NCBI RefSeq assembly: GCF_003325375.1 | Contig: NZ_CP030862.1 | Coordinates: 933,501-997,500, forward strand | Direction of reading: 5' to 3' | Length of the DNA: 64,000 bases | DNA from: Streptomyces globosus | Lineage (GTDB): Bacteria > Actinomycetota > Actinomycetes > Streptomycetales > Streptomycetaceae | In this document: positions 1 to 10,395 of the stretch, one piece after another | How the letters are laid out: every line of letters begins with the position of its first letter | Numbering within the stretch: the stretch's first letter is position 1 | Position numbers and translations under genes: made by a program | Notes under the pieces: model-generated | Seen by the model: only the letters and a program-made list of their open reading frames with translations | The model's database searches: none | What the model was told of the DNA's origin: nothing

Positions 1-131
1 GGACTCCGGGTGGAGTGGTCGGGGGTGGCCCGGGAGGCCCGGCCCGCGGGGGCCGGGCCCGGGGGTGTGCGGCGGGGCACGGGCGGCGGCGGGCCGGCGG
101 CGGCCGGCGCGCGCGGGGCGCCCGCGGGCGG

Positions 132-359
132 TCAGGGAGCCCGGCGGCCGCGGGCGCCGAGGCCCTCGTCGTCGCTGTCGGTCCACAGCGCGCTGTCGTA
201 CGGGGCGTCCGGGATGGCCACCATCGGGAGCGGCTGCGCGGCCGCAGGCCGGGCGCGTTCAGGCGGCTGCGGCGCGGTCCGCCGCTCCAGCTGCTCCACC
301 TTGCGCGCCAGCTCGTCGAGGCTGCGCCGGACGGCATCCAATTCGTCCTGCTGGGACAT
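132..359 (-). CDS. small coiled-coil protein, unknown function
   Basis: A 75-aa protein that I do not recognise as a named family. Residues 7-27 have regular hydrophobic spacing with alternating acidic and basic residues, typical of a short coiled coil. The rest is Pro/Ala-rich and ends in an acidic then basic tail. It has no signal peptide or membrane segment. The ATG at 359 is preceded by an AGGG-type ribosome site about seven bases away. It is transcribed away from the lipoprotein gene at 723, so the two share a divergent intergenic region. The coiled coil could mediate dimerisation or partner binding, but that is inference. Confidence 0.6.
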   Translation of the reverse strand: MSQQDELDAVRRSLDELARKVEQLERRTAPQPPERARPAAAQPLPMVAIPDAPYDSALWTDSDDEGLGARGRRAP

Positions 360-722
360 GACTTGCCCTCACTTCCGCGGGTAGCGGCGGCAACGTTCAT
401 GTGCGCCTGCGAGTGTCGCGCCTCCCGTCCCCGGTTGTGAAGGGGACGTGCACCGAATAGAGGCGCGCAGGCGCGATCCGTGCGCCCCTGCCCGCCCCCT
501 CTCCCATCCCCCTCCCGGGCGAACGGCCGCCCCGCCGGCACCGGAATTGGTCCGCACGGGTGGGCTTCGCGGCGTGGCGCGGGCCGGCTGCCCGGGGCGC
601 GCGGGGCGGTCGATTTCAGTGTGTCTCGGCACCCGGTGTGATCAGCCGCAAATACCGCCGAACGTGATCAAACCGCCGGCCCGCCGTCTCACGTCGTTCA
701 CGCCCGCCCGGAGGTGGCACCC
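360..722. promoter_or_regulatory. divergent intergenic region with repeated TGATCA
   Basis: This 363-bp region separates two divergent genes and should hold promoters for both. The palindrome TGATCA occurs at 639-644 and again at 665-670, 26 bp apart, on either side of a locally AT-richer patch (648-653). They could be operator half-sites or chance. The GGAGG at 710-714 lies 8 bp before the ATG at 723 and fixes that start. No small gene is convincing here. Confidence 0.3.
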
Positions 723-3035
723 ATGTCCCGTAGAAGGCGCAGGCCCTTGGCGCTCCTGACCTCGGGAGTCCTCGCACTGCCGCTGCTCGCGGGCTGCGGC
801 TCGGGCGACGACGCCGGCCCCGCCGCCGCGGGGCCGGACATCGCGCCCACCGCGCGCGAGAAGGTCGCCGACGGCGGTGTGCTGCGCTGGGCCGTCGACA
901 GCCTCCCGGACACCCTGAACACCTTCCAGGCCGACGCCGACGCCACCACCGGCCGGATCGCCGGCGCGGTGCTGCCCCAGCTGTTCACGATGGACGCCAA
1001 GGGCCGCCCGGTGGCGAACCCGGACTTCCTGGAGAAGGCGGAGATCGTCGAGCGGGAGCCCAAGCAGGTCGTCCTGTACAAGCTCAACCAGCAGGCCGTC
1101 TGGAGCGACGGCCGGGAGATCGGCGCGGCCGACTTCGTCTCGCAGTGGCGGGCCCTGAGCGGCAAGGACTCCGCGTACTGGACCGCCCGCAACGCCGGCT
1201 ACGAGCGGATCGAGAAGATCGAGAAGGGGAAGACCGACCTGGAGGTGCGGGTCACCTTCCTCAAGCCGTACACCGACTGGCGCTCGCTGTTCTCCCCGCT
1301 CTACCCCAAGCAGGTCACCGGCACGCCCGACGCCTTCAACGAGGGCGCCCGCGGCACGCTGAAGGTGACCGCGGGCCCCTTCAACCTGGGCGCCGTCGAC
1401 AAGAAGACCGGCACCGCCGCGCTCACCCGCAACCCCCGCTGGTGGGGCCGGCCCGCCAAGCTGGACACCCTCGTCCTGACCGCGGTGCCCCGGGCCGAGC
1501 GCCCGGCGGCCCTCGCCGCCGGAAAGGTCGACATGGCCGAGGTCGACCGGGCCGGCGCCGACCGGATCGAGCGGGCCCGCAAGGAGGCGGGCACCCCGGC
1601 CGGCGCGGCAGGCGCCCCCGCCCCCGAGGCGGACCCGGCGGCCGCAGCGGCCGCGGCGACGCTGTCCTGGGCGGCCGCCCACGGCACCGACGAGGCGAAG
1701 GCCGCCGCGGAGGAGGAGCTGCGGGCGAAGGCCCAGGAGGCCGCCGTCCGCTACCCGGCCGAGCAGGCGGCCCTGCGCAACTTCACCGTGCGCCGGTCGC
1801 TGGAGCCCGCCTACACGCAGCTCGCCCTGAACGGGGCCTCCGGCCCGCTCGCCGACGAGCGGGTGCGCCGGGCCGTGGCCCGCGCCCTGGACCGCAAGGA
1901 GCTCGCCGAGCTCGTCCTCAAGCCCCTGGGCCTGCCGGCCCGGCCGGTCGGCAGCCATGTGGCGCTGGCCGGGCAGCGGGCGTACGCGGACAACAGCGAC
2001 GCGCTCGGCGGCCAGGACACGAAGGCGGCGCAGGCGCTCCTCGCGGACGCCGGGTGGCGCCGGAACGGCCGGATCACCGAGCCGGCCGGCGCCAAGGCCG
2101 GCCCGGAGGCCGAGCCGCAGGACGACGGGAAGACGCCGTCCGCGGCGTCCGGCCCCGGCACCGGAAACGACGGCCTGTACATCGTGGGCCAGGACGACGG
2201 CCGCAACGGCGAGGCCCGCGGCACGGCGGCCGACCAGCCCTCCCCGGTCCTCGCGCCCGCCCCCTTCGCAGCGCAGCAGAAGGCGGTGCTGCTGGCCCAG
2301 GCGGCCGCGCTGTCCGCGGCGGCGGCCGGGACGCCGGCCGACGCCAAGGGCGCCCCGCAGCGCGCCGAGGACGCCGACGAAGCCGACGGAGCCGACGGCG
2401 ACGCCTCGCCCGCCCCCGCCCCGGCGCAGCAGACCCGCACTTCCGGGTCCATGCTCGCCAAGGACGGCAGGATGCTGACGCTGCGCTTCGTGGTGCCCTC
2501 CGGCCCCGGCTCGGAGGCGCTGCGCACGGTCGGGGAGCGGATCTCGCAGATGCTCCGCAGGGTCGGCGTCAACACCGAGACGACGAAGGTGTCGGACGAG
2601 AGCTTCTTCAAGGACCACGTCGCCTCGGGCCAGTACGACCTCGCCCTGTACTCGTGGCCGGCGACCGCCTACCCGGCGACCGACGCGCGCCCCATCTTCG
2701 CCAAGCCGGAGCCGGCAGCCGACGGCTCGCTCATGGTCGAGCAGAACTACACGCGGGTCGGGACCGACCACATCGACCAGCTGTTCGACCAGGCGGTCGG
2801 CGAGCTGGACGAGGAGGCCTCCCGGGAGCTGATCCGCAAGGCCGACGCCCGGATCTGGGCGGCCGCCGGCTCCATCCCGCTCTTCCAGCGGCCGCAGCTG
2901 GTGGCCGTCAAGCCGAACGTGGCCAACGCGGGCGCCTTCGGCATGGCCGCCCCCCGCTACCAGGACATCGGGTGGAAGAAGCCCGCGAAGGCGGCCGGGA
3001 CGGACAGCGGGGAGGCAAAGGAGAAGAACCGGTGA
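723..3035 (+). CDS. orphan family-5 solute-binding lipoprotein (LpqW-like)
   Basis: A 770-aa lipoprotein of the SBP_bac_5 (peptide-binding) family. A basic N-terminus and hydrophobic stretch end in the lipobox LAGC, with lipidated Cys25. The start was chosen because GGAGG at 710-714 serves ATG 723; a GTG at 714 overlaps that site. The binding-protein fold is interrupted by two Ala/Pro-rich insertions, near residues 285-345 and 455-575, making it about 200 aa longer than usual. No permease or ATPase genes adjoin it, and typA follows on the same strand. In mycobacteria LpqW, a family-5-like lipoprotein next to typA, helps control envelope glycolipid synthesis rather than import. A comparable regulatory role is inferred from position and orphan status only. 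Confidence 0.8.
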   Translation: MSRRRRRPLALLTSGVLALPLLAGCGSGDDAGPAAAGPDIAPTAREKVADGGVLRWAVDSLPDTLNTFQADADATTGRIAGAVLPQLFTMDAKGRPVANPDFLEKAEIVEREPKQVVLYKLNQQAVWSDGREIGAADFVSQWRALSGKDSAYWTARNAGYERIEKIEKGKTDLEVRVTFLKPYTDWRSLFSPLYPKQVTGTPDAFNEGARGTLKVTAGPFNLGAVDKKTGTAALTRNPRWWGRPAKLDTLVLTAVPRAERPAALAAGKVDMAEVDRAGADRIERARKEAGTPAGAAGAPAPEADPAAAAAAATLSWAAAHGTDEAKAAAEEELRAKAQEAAVRYPAEQAALRNFTVRRSLEPAYTQLALNGASGPLADERVRRAVARALDRKELAELVLKPLGLPARPVGSHVALAGQRAYADNSDALGGQDTKAAQALLADAGWRRNGRITEPAGAKAGPEAEPQDDGKTPSAASGPGTGNDGLYIVGQDDGRNGEARGTAADQPSPVLAPAPFAAQQKAVLLAQAAALSAAAAGTPADAKGAPQRAEDADEADGADGDASPAPAPAQQTRTSGSMLAKDGRMLTLRFVVPSGPGSEALRTVGERISQMLRRVGVNTETTKVSDESFFKDHVASGQYDLALYSWPATAYPATDARPIFAKPEPAADGSLMVEQNYTRVGTDHIDQLFDQAVGELDEEASRELIRKADARIWAAAGSIPLFQRPQLVAVKPNVANAGAFGMAAPRYQDIGWKKPAKAAGTDSGEAKEKNR

Positions 3036-3093
3036 CAATCCGGTGTACCCGGGGGTGACCCGCGGGTCACAAGCTCAGAAGTGACTCAATTCC

Positions 3094-3121
3094 CTTGCCC
3101 GCCGGATCCCCGGCGGGCAAG
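3094..3121 (+). terminator. hairpin terminator after the lipoprotein gene
   Basis: A perfect 12-bp inverted repeat (3094-3105 and 3110-3121) with an ATCC loop, 59 bp after the lipoprotein stop codon. There is no T-run, as is usual for Streptomyces terminators. A smaller repeat, TGACCC/GGGTCA, lies just upstream at about 3055-3068. Confidence 0.65.
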
Positions 3122-3349
3122 GTCGTGGATACCCGTTGACCCGCGGCAGTACCCGTTCCACCACGGCCGGAGCCCCCACCCCGCATCCCGGCCGGTCTCA
3201 GTCGTACGGCCTCTTGACAGACCCCCCGGCGGGCGGTTCCCGCCATCCGACGTAGGATGGGGTAAGGCCGTGGCAGGTTTTCCGCCCGGCCAGGGCGCGC
3301 GTGCCGGACCGTACGCGACGCCATCCACGATCCCGGGAGAAGCGCCGCA
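3122..3349 (+). promoter_or_regulatory. typA upstream region
   Basis: A consensus -35-like TTGACA sits at 3214-3219 and a possible -10, TAGGAT, at 3253-3258. The 33-bp spacing is too long for one sigma-70 promoter, so they may belong to different promoters. GGGAGAAG near 3334-3341 precedes the GTG start at 3350. Confidence 0.3.
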
Positions 3350-5254
<1,905 letters not shown>

Positions 5255-5298
5255 TCCGGTAGTTGGCCGACCCGCCGGTCGCGCCGCACCGCAGGGCA

Positions 5299-5334
5299 GC
5301 CCCCCTCGCCACGGAGTCCCGTGGCGAGGGGGGC
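5299..5334 (+). terminator. typA terminator hairpin
   Basis: A perfect 16-bp inverted repeat (5299-5314 and 5319-5334) with loop AGTC, 45 bp after the typA stop. It is one of the strongest hairpins in the window. Confidence 0.8.
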
Positions 5335-5702
5335 TGTTCGCGTTTCGAGCGGGGCTGTTCGCGTTTGTCAAGCGGATTGTTGTGTTCAGTTGTCCGCATT
5401 CCGACCGTCGCGCTCCGGATGGTGAGCCAACCGTCCGTTTCGCGCGTGTCTGTCTCTGTTCCCTTTGTCCGGATTTCGGGTTTCTGGCGCGGATCGATGT
5501 TGTGAAAACGAGACCACTGAAGTGTGGTTTACGGTCGGGCGGTCCCTGAGGATGGCTCCATTGAGCTCGGGTCAATGGGTCACACGCTGTGGGGAGCGTC
5601 GACTCACGAGCACACACGATGGGGCCGGTTTTCGCTGTCAGGGGTGTCAGCGGGCCGGGTTCCGTCACGTATCGACAGTGACTCCTGAGGAGGCAATTAC
5701 CC
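5331..5702. promoter_or_regulatory. upstream region of the first peptide-transporter operon
   Basis: The stretch from typA to the next gene is 448 bp and, from about 5365 to 5535, noticeably AT-richer than its surroundings, as expected for a promoter region. A 15-bp direct repeat GGGCTGTTCGCGTTT occurs at 5331-5345 and 5352-5366. The strong GAGGAGG at 5687-5693 serves the ATG at 5703. I cannot assign a specific -10/-35 pair. No small gene is convincing. Confidence 0.35.
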
Positions 5703-7325
5703 ATGCGCGGAGCAACGAGCGCCAAGTGGGTCGCCGGTGCCGTCATCGTGGCGATGGCTGCAACGGCTTGCAGCACCAGCAAGGAAGGCGACGGCAAGGC
5801 CAAGTCCGGTGGCAACATCACCGTGGTGCTCGGCGAGCCGCAGCACGGCCTGATCGGTCAGAACACCGCCGAGTCCGAGGGCGCCGAGGTTCTCAACGCC
5901 CTCTTCACCGGCCTGGTGGACTACGACAACAAGACCAACGAGCCGAAGCTCGCGGTGGCCGAGTCCATCGACACCCAGGACTCGAAGACCTGGACCATCA
6001 AGCTGAAGGACGGCTACACCTTCCACAACGGTGAGAAGGTCGACGCCCAGTCGTTCGTCCGCGCCTGGAACTGGGGCGCCAACCAGGAGAACGCCGCCGA
6101 GGGCCTGCCCTTCTTCTCCAAGATCGAGGGCTCCGACGAGCTGGCGCCGGGCAAGGACAAGAAGCCCACCGCCACCGAGCTCAAGGGCCTCAAGGTCGTC
6201 GACGAGAAGACCTTCACCGTCACGCTGAAGCAGCCCTTCTCGCAGTTCAAGACCATGCTGGGCTACAACGCCTTCTACCCGCTGCCGAAGGCGTTCGAGG
6301 CCGACCCGAAGAAGTTCGGCGAGGCCCCGATCGGCAACGGCCCGTTCCAGATGGACGGCGCCTGGGAGCACAACAAGCAGATCAAGGTCAAGCGCTTCGA
6401 GAACTACGCCGGCAGCAAGGCGAAGCTCGACGGCGTCACCTTCAAGATCTACGACAACCTGGACACGGCGTACAACGACCTGCGCGCCGACACCATCCAG
6501 ATCGTCGACAAGCTCCCCACCTCGGCGATGGCCACCGTCTCCCAGGAGTTCGGCGAGCGCTACATCTACAAGCCGGAGTCGGGCGTCGGCTACGTGGGCC
6601 TGCCGATCTCCACCAACCCGGAGGCCTTCGGCAAGGTCGAGATCCGCAAGGCGATCTCCATGGCCATCGACCGGGAGGCGCTGACGAAGACCATCTTCAA
6701 CAACACGCGCAAGCCGGCCGACGACTTCATCAGCCCCATCATCCCCGGCTACCGCAAGGGCGCCCTGGGCGAGGCGGGCACCTACAACCCGGCCAAGGCC
6801 AAGGAGCTGTGGACCCAGGCGGGCGGTGTTCCGGGCAACAAGATCGAGCTCGGCTACAACGCCGACGGCGGCCACAAGGAGTGGATCGAGGCCGTCGCCA
6901 ACCAGCTGAAGGCGAACCTCGGCGTCGAGGTCACCCCCAAGCCGTTCGCCAAGTTCGGCGACATGCTCACCGACCTGGGCGACAAGAAGTACAAGGGCGC
7001 CTTCCGCATGGCGTGGTCCATGGACTACCCGGCCGCGGAGAACTACCTGCGTCCGATCTTCTCGAAGGTCGCGATCGACCACGGCTCGAACTACGGCGGC
7101 TACGTCAACGAAGAGTTCGAGAAGCTGATGGACGAGGCCGACAAGACCGTCGACCCGGCCGCCTCGATCAAGCTGTACCAGCAGGCCGATGACATCATCA
7201 TCCGCGACCTGCCGTACATCCCGGTCTTCACCTACATGTCCTCCTCGGCCTACTCCAAGTCCGTGAAGAACGTCGAGATCGACGCCCAGGGCCGCATGGA
7301 CCTGGCCAACGTCGAACTCAACTAA
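5703..7325 (+). CDS. oligopeptide ABC transporter substrate-binding lipoprotein (operon 1)
   Basis: A 540-aa family-5 peptide-binding lipoprotein (DppA/OppA type) held on the outer face of the membrane, delivering peptides to the permease encoded next. The signal peptide ends with ATAC, giving lipidated Cys23. The body has typical SBP_bac_5 segments such as NGPFQMDG and KAISMAIDR, and a C-terminal region with IPVF. Its partner genes follow on the same strand: two permeases and two ATPases. A strong hairpin at 7356-7395, between this gene and the first permease, probably lets the binding protein be made in excess. The position between typA and mshB matches the bldK region of S. coelicolor as I recall it, but gene order here begins with the binding protein, so the bldK name is not applied. 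Confidence 0.93.
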   Translation: MRGATSAKWVAGAVIVAMAATACSTSKEGDGKAKSGGNITVVLGEPQHGLIGQNTAESEGAEVLNALFTGLVDYDNKTNEPKLAVAESIDTQDSKTWTIKLKDGYTFHNGEKVDAQSFVRAWNWGANQENAAEGLPFFSKIEGSDELAPGKDKKPTATELKGLKVVDEKTFTVTLKQPFSQFKTMLGYNAFYPLPKAFEADPKKFGEAPIGNGPFQMDGAWEHNKQIKVKRFENYAGSKAKLDGVTFKIYDNLDTAYNDLRADTIQIVDKLPTSAMATVSQEFGERYIYKPESGVGYVGLPISTNPEAFGKVEIRKAISMAIDREALTKTIFNNTRKPADDFISPIIPGYRKGALGEAGTYNPAKAKELWTQAGGVPGNKIELGYNADGGHKEWIEAVANQLKANLGVEVTPKPFAKFGDMLTDLGDKKYKGAFRMAWSMDYPAAENYLRPIFSKVAIDHGSNYGGYVNEEFEKLMDEADKTVDPAASIKLYQQADDIIIRDLPYIPVFTYMSSSAYSKSVKNVEIDAQGRMDLANVELN

Positions 7326-7355
7326 CACGCTTCTTCACCAAGGGGAACTGACTCG

Positions 7356-7395
7356 GGGGCAAGCGGACGGAACAAGGGTTCCGTCCGCCTGCCCC
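7356..7395 (+). terminator. intra-operon attenuating hairpin
   Basis: An 18-bp inverted repeat (7356-7373 and 7378-7395, one wobble position, loop AAGG) between the binding-protein stop and the permease start. Such hairpins commonly stabilise or partially terminate the upstream message in ABC transporter operons. No equivalent exists at the same place in the second operon (14236-14280). Confidence 0.65.
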
Positions 7396-7423
7396 CTGCC
7401 CCTGTTCAACTGCTGGAGGTCTG

Positions 7424-8365
7424 ATGGGCCGCTACCTCATCCGCCGACTCATACAGGCGATCCCTGTTCTGCTCGGTGCCACTTTCCTGATCTACTTCCT
7501 CACCTTCGCGCTGGGCGGCGACCCCGTGCAGGCCCTCGCCGGCGAAAAGAAGGCCGACCCCCTCGTCGCCGCGATGCTGCGCGAGAAGTACCACCTCGAC
7601 GACCCCTTCCTGGTCCAGTACTGGAACTACCTGACCGGTGTGCTCCAGGGGAACCTCGGCGAGACCCTGAACGGGCGCCAGGTCCTGGACCTCATCACCG
7701 AGGCCTTCCCGTACACGGTCAACCTCGCCATCGTGGCCTTCGCCATCGAGGCGCTCGTCGGCGTCACCGCCGGCATCATGGCCGCGCTGCGCCGCGGCAA
7801 GTTCCTCGACCAGCTGGTCCTCATCTCCACCCTGCTGGTCATCTCCATCCCGGTGTTCGTCACCGGCTTCGTCCTCCAGCTCCTCCTCGGAGTCGAGCTG
7901 AAGGAACTCGGGTTCGACTTCTTCCCGGTCTCCTTCAACGAGTCGGACGGGTTCAAGGCGTACCTGCTGCCCGGCTTCATCCTGGCCTCGACGTCCCTCG
8001 CGTACGTCACGCGCCTGACCCGGACCAGCCTGATGGAGACCATGCGCGCCGACTACGTGCGCACCGCGGTCGCCAAGGGCCTGCCCCGGCGCCGGGTGGT
8101 CGTGAACCACGCCCTGCGCAACGCGCTGATCCCGATCGTCACCTTCCTCGGCGCGGACCTCGGCTCCCTGATGGGCGGCGCGGTCATCACCGAGAACATC
8201 TTCAACATCAACGGCATCGGTGGCCTGATCGCCCAGGCCATCCGCCTCGACCAGGGCACCGTGCTCGTGGGCGTCGTGACGCTGCTCGTCCTCGTCTACC
8301 TGCTCGCCAACCTGATCGTGGACCTGCTCTACGCCGTGCTCGACCCGAGGATCCGCTATGCGTGA
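7424..8365 (+). CDS. peptide ABC transporter permease, DppB type (operon 1)
   Basis: A 313-aa inner-membrane permease with about six transmembrane segments. It begins MGRYLIRRLIQAIPVLLG, the standard first helix of DppB/OppB. The cytoplasmic EAA loop that contacts the ATPases is visible near residues 205-225 (RADYVRTAVAKGL). The C-terminus ends LLYAVLDPRIRYA as in family members. GGAGG lies about 5 bp before the ATG. The coding region overlaps the next gene by 8 bp, indicating coupled translation. It pairs with the following DppC-type permease. Confidence 0.95.
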   Translation: MGRYLIRRLIQAIPVLLGATFLIYFLTFALGGDPVQALAGEKKADPLVAAMLREKYHLDDPFLVQYWNYLTGVLQGNLGETLNGRQVLDLITEAFPYTVNLAIVAFAIEALVGVTAGIMAALRRGKFLDQLVLISTLLVISIPVFVTGFVLQLLLGVELKELGFDFFPVSFNESDGFKAYLLPGFILASTSLAYVTRLTRTSLMETMRADYVRTAVAKGLPRRRVVVNHALRNALIPIVTFLGADLGSLMGGAVITENIFNINGIGGLIAQAIRLDQGTVLVGVVTLLVLVYLLANLIVDLLYAVLDPRIRYA

Positions 8366-9326
8366 CACGACTTCGGTGGAGGACTCGATGACCGACACCC
8401 AGACCGCCGGCGCCCCCTCCGCGGGCACCGCCGCCAGCGGCCCCGCGGGCGGGAAGAAGGACGAGAAGCCGGAGCGGATCGCCAGCCTCTGGTCCGACGC
8501 CTGGCGCGACCTGCGCAGCAACCCGATCTTCCTGATCGGCGCCTTCCTCGTCTTCTGCATGCTCGTGCTCTCCGCCGTGCCCGGCTGGTTCACCTCCGGC
8601 ACCCCGTTCGCGGCGAACGCCTGCACCCTGCAGAACTCCCTGAAGCCGCCGACCGGCGAGAACTGGTTCGGCTTCGACGTCCAGGGCTGCGACATCTACA
8701 CCCGCACCATCTGGGCCGCCCGCAACTCCGTCATCGTCGGTGTCGTGACCACCACCCTGGTCCTCACCGTCGGCGGCGCGCTCGGCCTGCTCGCCGGCTG
8801 GCTCGGCGGCCTCGTGGACAGCATCCTGTCCCGCATCACCGAGATCTTCTTCGCGATCCCGCTCCTCCTCGGCGGCATGCTGATCATGTCCGGCCGCGAG
8901 GGCAACGCCTGGACGGTCTCGGCGGTCCTCGCCACCCTGGGCTGGCCGCAGATCTTCCGCATCATGCGGTCGTCGGTGCTGCAGCACAAGAACAACGACT
9001 ACGTCGTGGCGGCCCGCGCCCTCGGCGCGAGCACCATGCGCATCACGCTGCGGCACATCCTCCCGAACGCGGTGGCCCCCGTCATCGTGATCGGCGCGAT
9101 CAGCCTCGGCGTGTACATCGGCGCGGAGGCGGCCCTGTCCTACCTCGGCATCGGCGTCCAGCCCCCGGAGATCTCCTGGGGCCTGATGATCAGCGACGCC
9201 AAGGACCGCTTCCTGCAGGCCCCGCACGTCCTGCTGTTCCCGGCCGCCGCCCTGAGCATCACCGTGCTCGCGTTCATCATGGTCGGCGACGCGGTCCGCG
9301 ACGCCCTCGACCCGAAGCTGCGCTGA
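8358..9326 (+). CDS. peptide ABC transporter permease, DppC type (operon 1)
   Basis: A 322-aa permease with an N-terminal cytoplasmic extension of about 55 residues, then six membrane segments. The EAA loop lies near residues 215-235 (YVVAARALGAS). The C-terminus GDAVRDALDPKLR is typical. Two starts are possible. ATG 8358 overlaps the previous gene by 8 bp behind GAGG; ATG 8388 has a better GTGGAGG at 8376-8382. I keep 8358 because the paralogue at 15197 preserves the same overlapping junction, including the sequence just before its ATG. Confidence 0.93.
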   Translation: MRDTTSVEDSMTDTQTAGAPSAGTAASGPAGGKKDEKPERIASLWSDAWRDLRSNPIFLIGAFLVFCMLVLSAVPGWFTSGTPFAANACTLQNSLKPPTGENWFGFDVQGCDIYTRTIWAARNSVIVGVVTTTLVLTVGGALGLLAGWLGGLVDSILSRITEIFFAIPLLLGGMLIMSGREGNAWTVSAVLATLGWPQIFRIMRSSVLQHKNNDYVVAARALGASTMRITLRHILPNAVAPVIVIGAISLGVYIGAEAALSYLGIGVQPPEISWGLMISDAKDRFLQAPHVLLFPAAALSITVLAFIMVGDAVRDALDPKLR

Positions 9327-9339
9327 GGAAGGGCGTACG

Positions 9340-10395
9340 TTGACCAGCAACGACAAGACCACGAACGTCCCGGCGCCGCGCGCCGCGAGCGAGGGCACCC
9401 CCCTCCTCGAAGTGCGCGACCTGCACGTTGAGTTCCACACCCGCGACGGCGTCGCCAAGGCCGTCAACGGAGTCTCCTACTCCGTGGACGCCGGCGAGAC
9501 CCTCGCCGTCCTCGGCGAGTCCGGCTCCGGCAAGTCCGTGACGGCGCAGGCCATCATGGGCATCCTCGACATGCCGCCCGGCAAGATCCCCTCCGGCGAG
9601 ATCCTCTTCCGGGGCCAGGACCTGCTGAAGCTCCCGGCGGACGAGTACCGCAAGATCCGCGGCTCGAAGATCGCGATGATCTTCCAGGACGCGCTCTCCT
9701 CGCTGAACCCGGTGCACACCGTCGGCGCCCAGCTCGGGGAGATGTTCCGCGTCCACCGCGGCATGTCGAAGAAGGACTCGCTCGCCAAGGCCGTCGAACT
9801 GATGGACCGGGTGAAGATCCCCGCCGCCAAGGCGCGCGTGGGCGACTACCCGCACCAGTTCTCCGGCGGCATGCGCCAGCGCATCATGATCGCCATGGCG
9901 ATGGCCCTGGAGCCCGACCTGATCATCGCCGACGAGCCGACCACGGCCCTCGACGTGACGGTCCAGGCCCAGGTCATGGACCTCCTCGCGGAACTCCAGC
10001 GCGAGATGAACATGGGCCTGATCCTGATCACCCACGACCTCGGCGTCGTCGCCGACGTCGCGGACAAGATCGCCGTCATGTACGGCGGCCGGATCGTCGA
10101 GACCGCCCCGGTCCACGAGATCTACAAGCGCCCCGCGCACCCGTACACCCGCGGCCTGCTCGACTCGATCCCGCGCCTGGACCTCAAGGGCCAGGAGCTG
10201 TACGCGATCAAGGGCCTGCCGCCCAACCTGCTGAACATCCCCTCGGGCTGCGCCTTCAACCCGCGCTGCCCGAAGGCGCAGGACGTCTGCCGCACCGACG
10301 TTCCGGTCCTGCACCGGGTGACCGAGCAGGACGGCACCGAGCTGCCGGGCCGCGGCAGCGCGTGCCACTTCTGGAAGGAGCAGATCCATGGCTGA
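9340..10395 (+). CDS. peptide ABC transporter ATPase, DppD type (operon 1)
   Basis: A 351-aa ATP-binding subunit. Walker A is GESGSGKS near residues 64-71. The ABC signature is SGGMRQR near 176, Walker B is LIIADEP, and the switch histidine sits in THDLG. The C-terminal oligopeptide-transporter extension contains CAFNPRC, a cysteine pattern that in this subfamily often binds an Fe-S cluster. It starts with TTG at 9340 behind GAGGAAGGG; relative to the paralogue in operon 2 it has an N-terminal extension of about 23 residues. It overlaps the next ATPase by 8 bp. Confidence 0.94.
   Translation: MTSNDKTTNVPAPRAASEGTPLLEVRDLHVEFHTRDGVAKAVNGVSYSVDAGETLAVLGESGSGKSVTAQAIMGILDMPPGKIPSGEILFRGQDLLKLPADEYRKIRGSKIAMIFQDALSSLNPVHTVGAQLGEMFRVHRGMSKKDSLAKAVELMDRVKIPAAKARVGDYPHQFSGGMRQRIMIAMAMALEPDLIIADEPTTALDVTVQAQVMDLLAELQREMNMGLILITHDLGVVADVADKIAVMYGGRIVETAPVHEIYKRPAHPYTRGLLDSIPRLDLKGQELYAIKGLPPNLLNIPSGCAFNPRCPKAQDVCRTDVPVLHRVTEQDGTELPGRGSACHFWKEQIHG

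Noticed and set aside
642..3038. Long leftward open frame (about 800 codons) opposite the LpqW-like gene
   Set aside because: Its composition is Arg/Gly/Leu-rich, as expected for the complement of a GC-rich gene. The plus strand encodes an unmistakable lipoprotein there.
3214..3258. TTGACA and TAGGAT as a single typA promoter
   Set aside because: The 33-bp gap is far from the usual 16-19 bp, so they cannot form one promoter.
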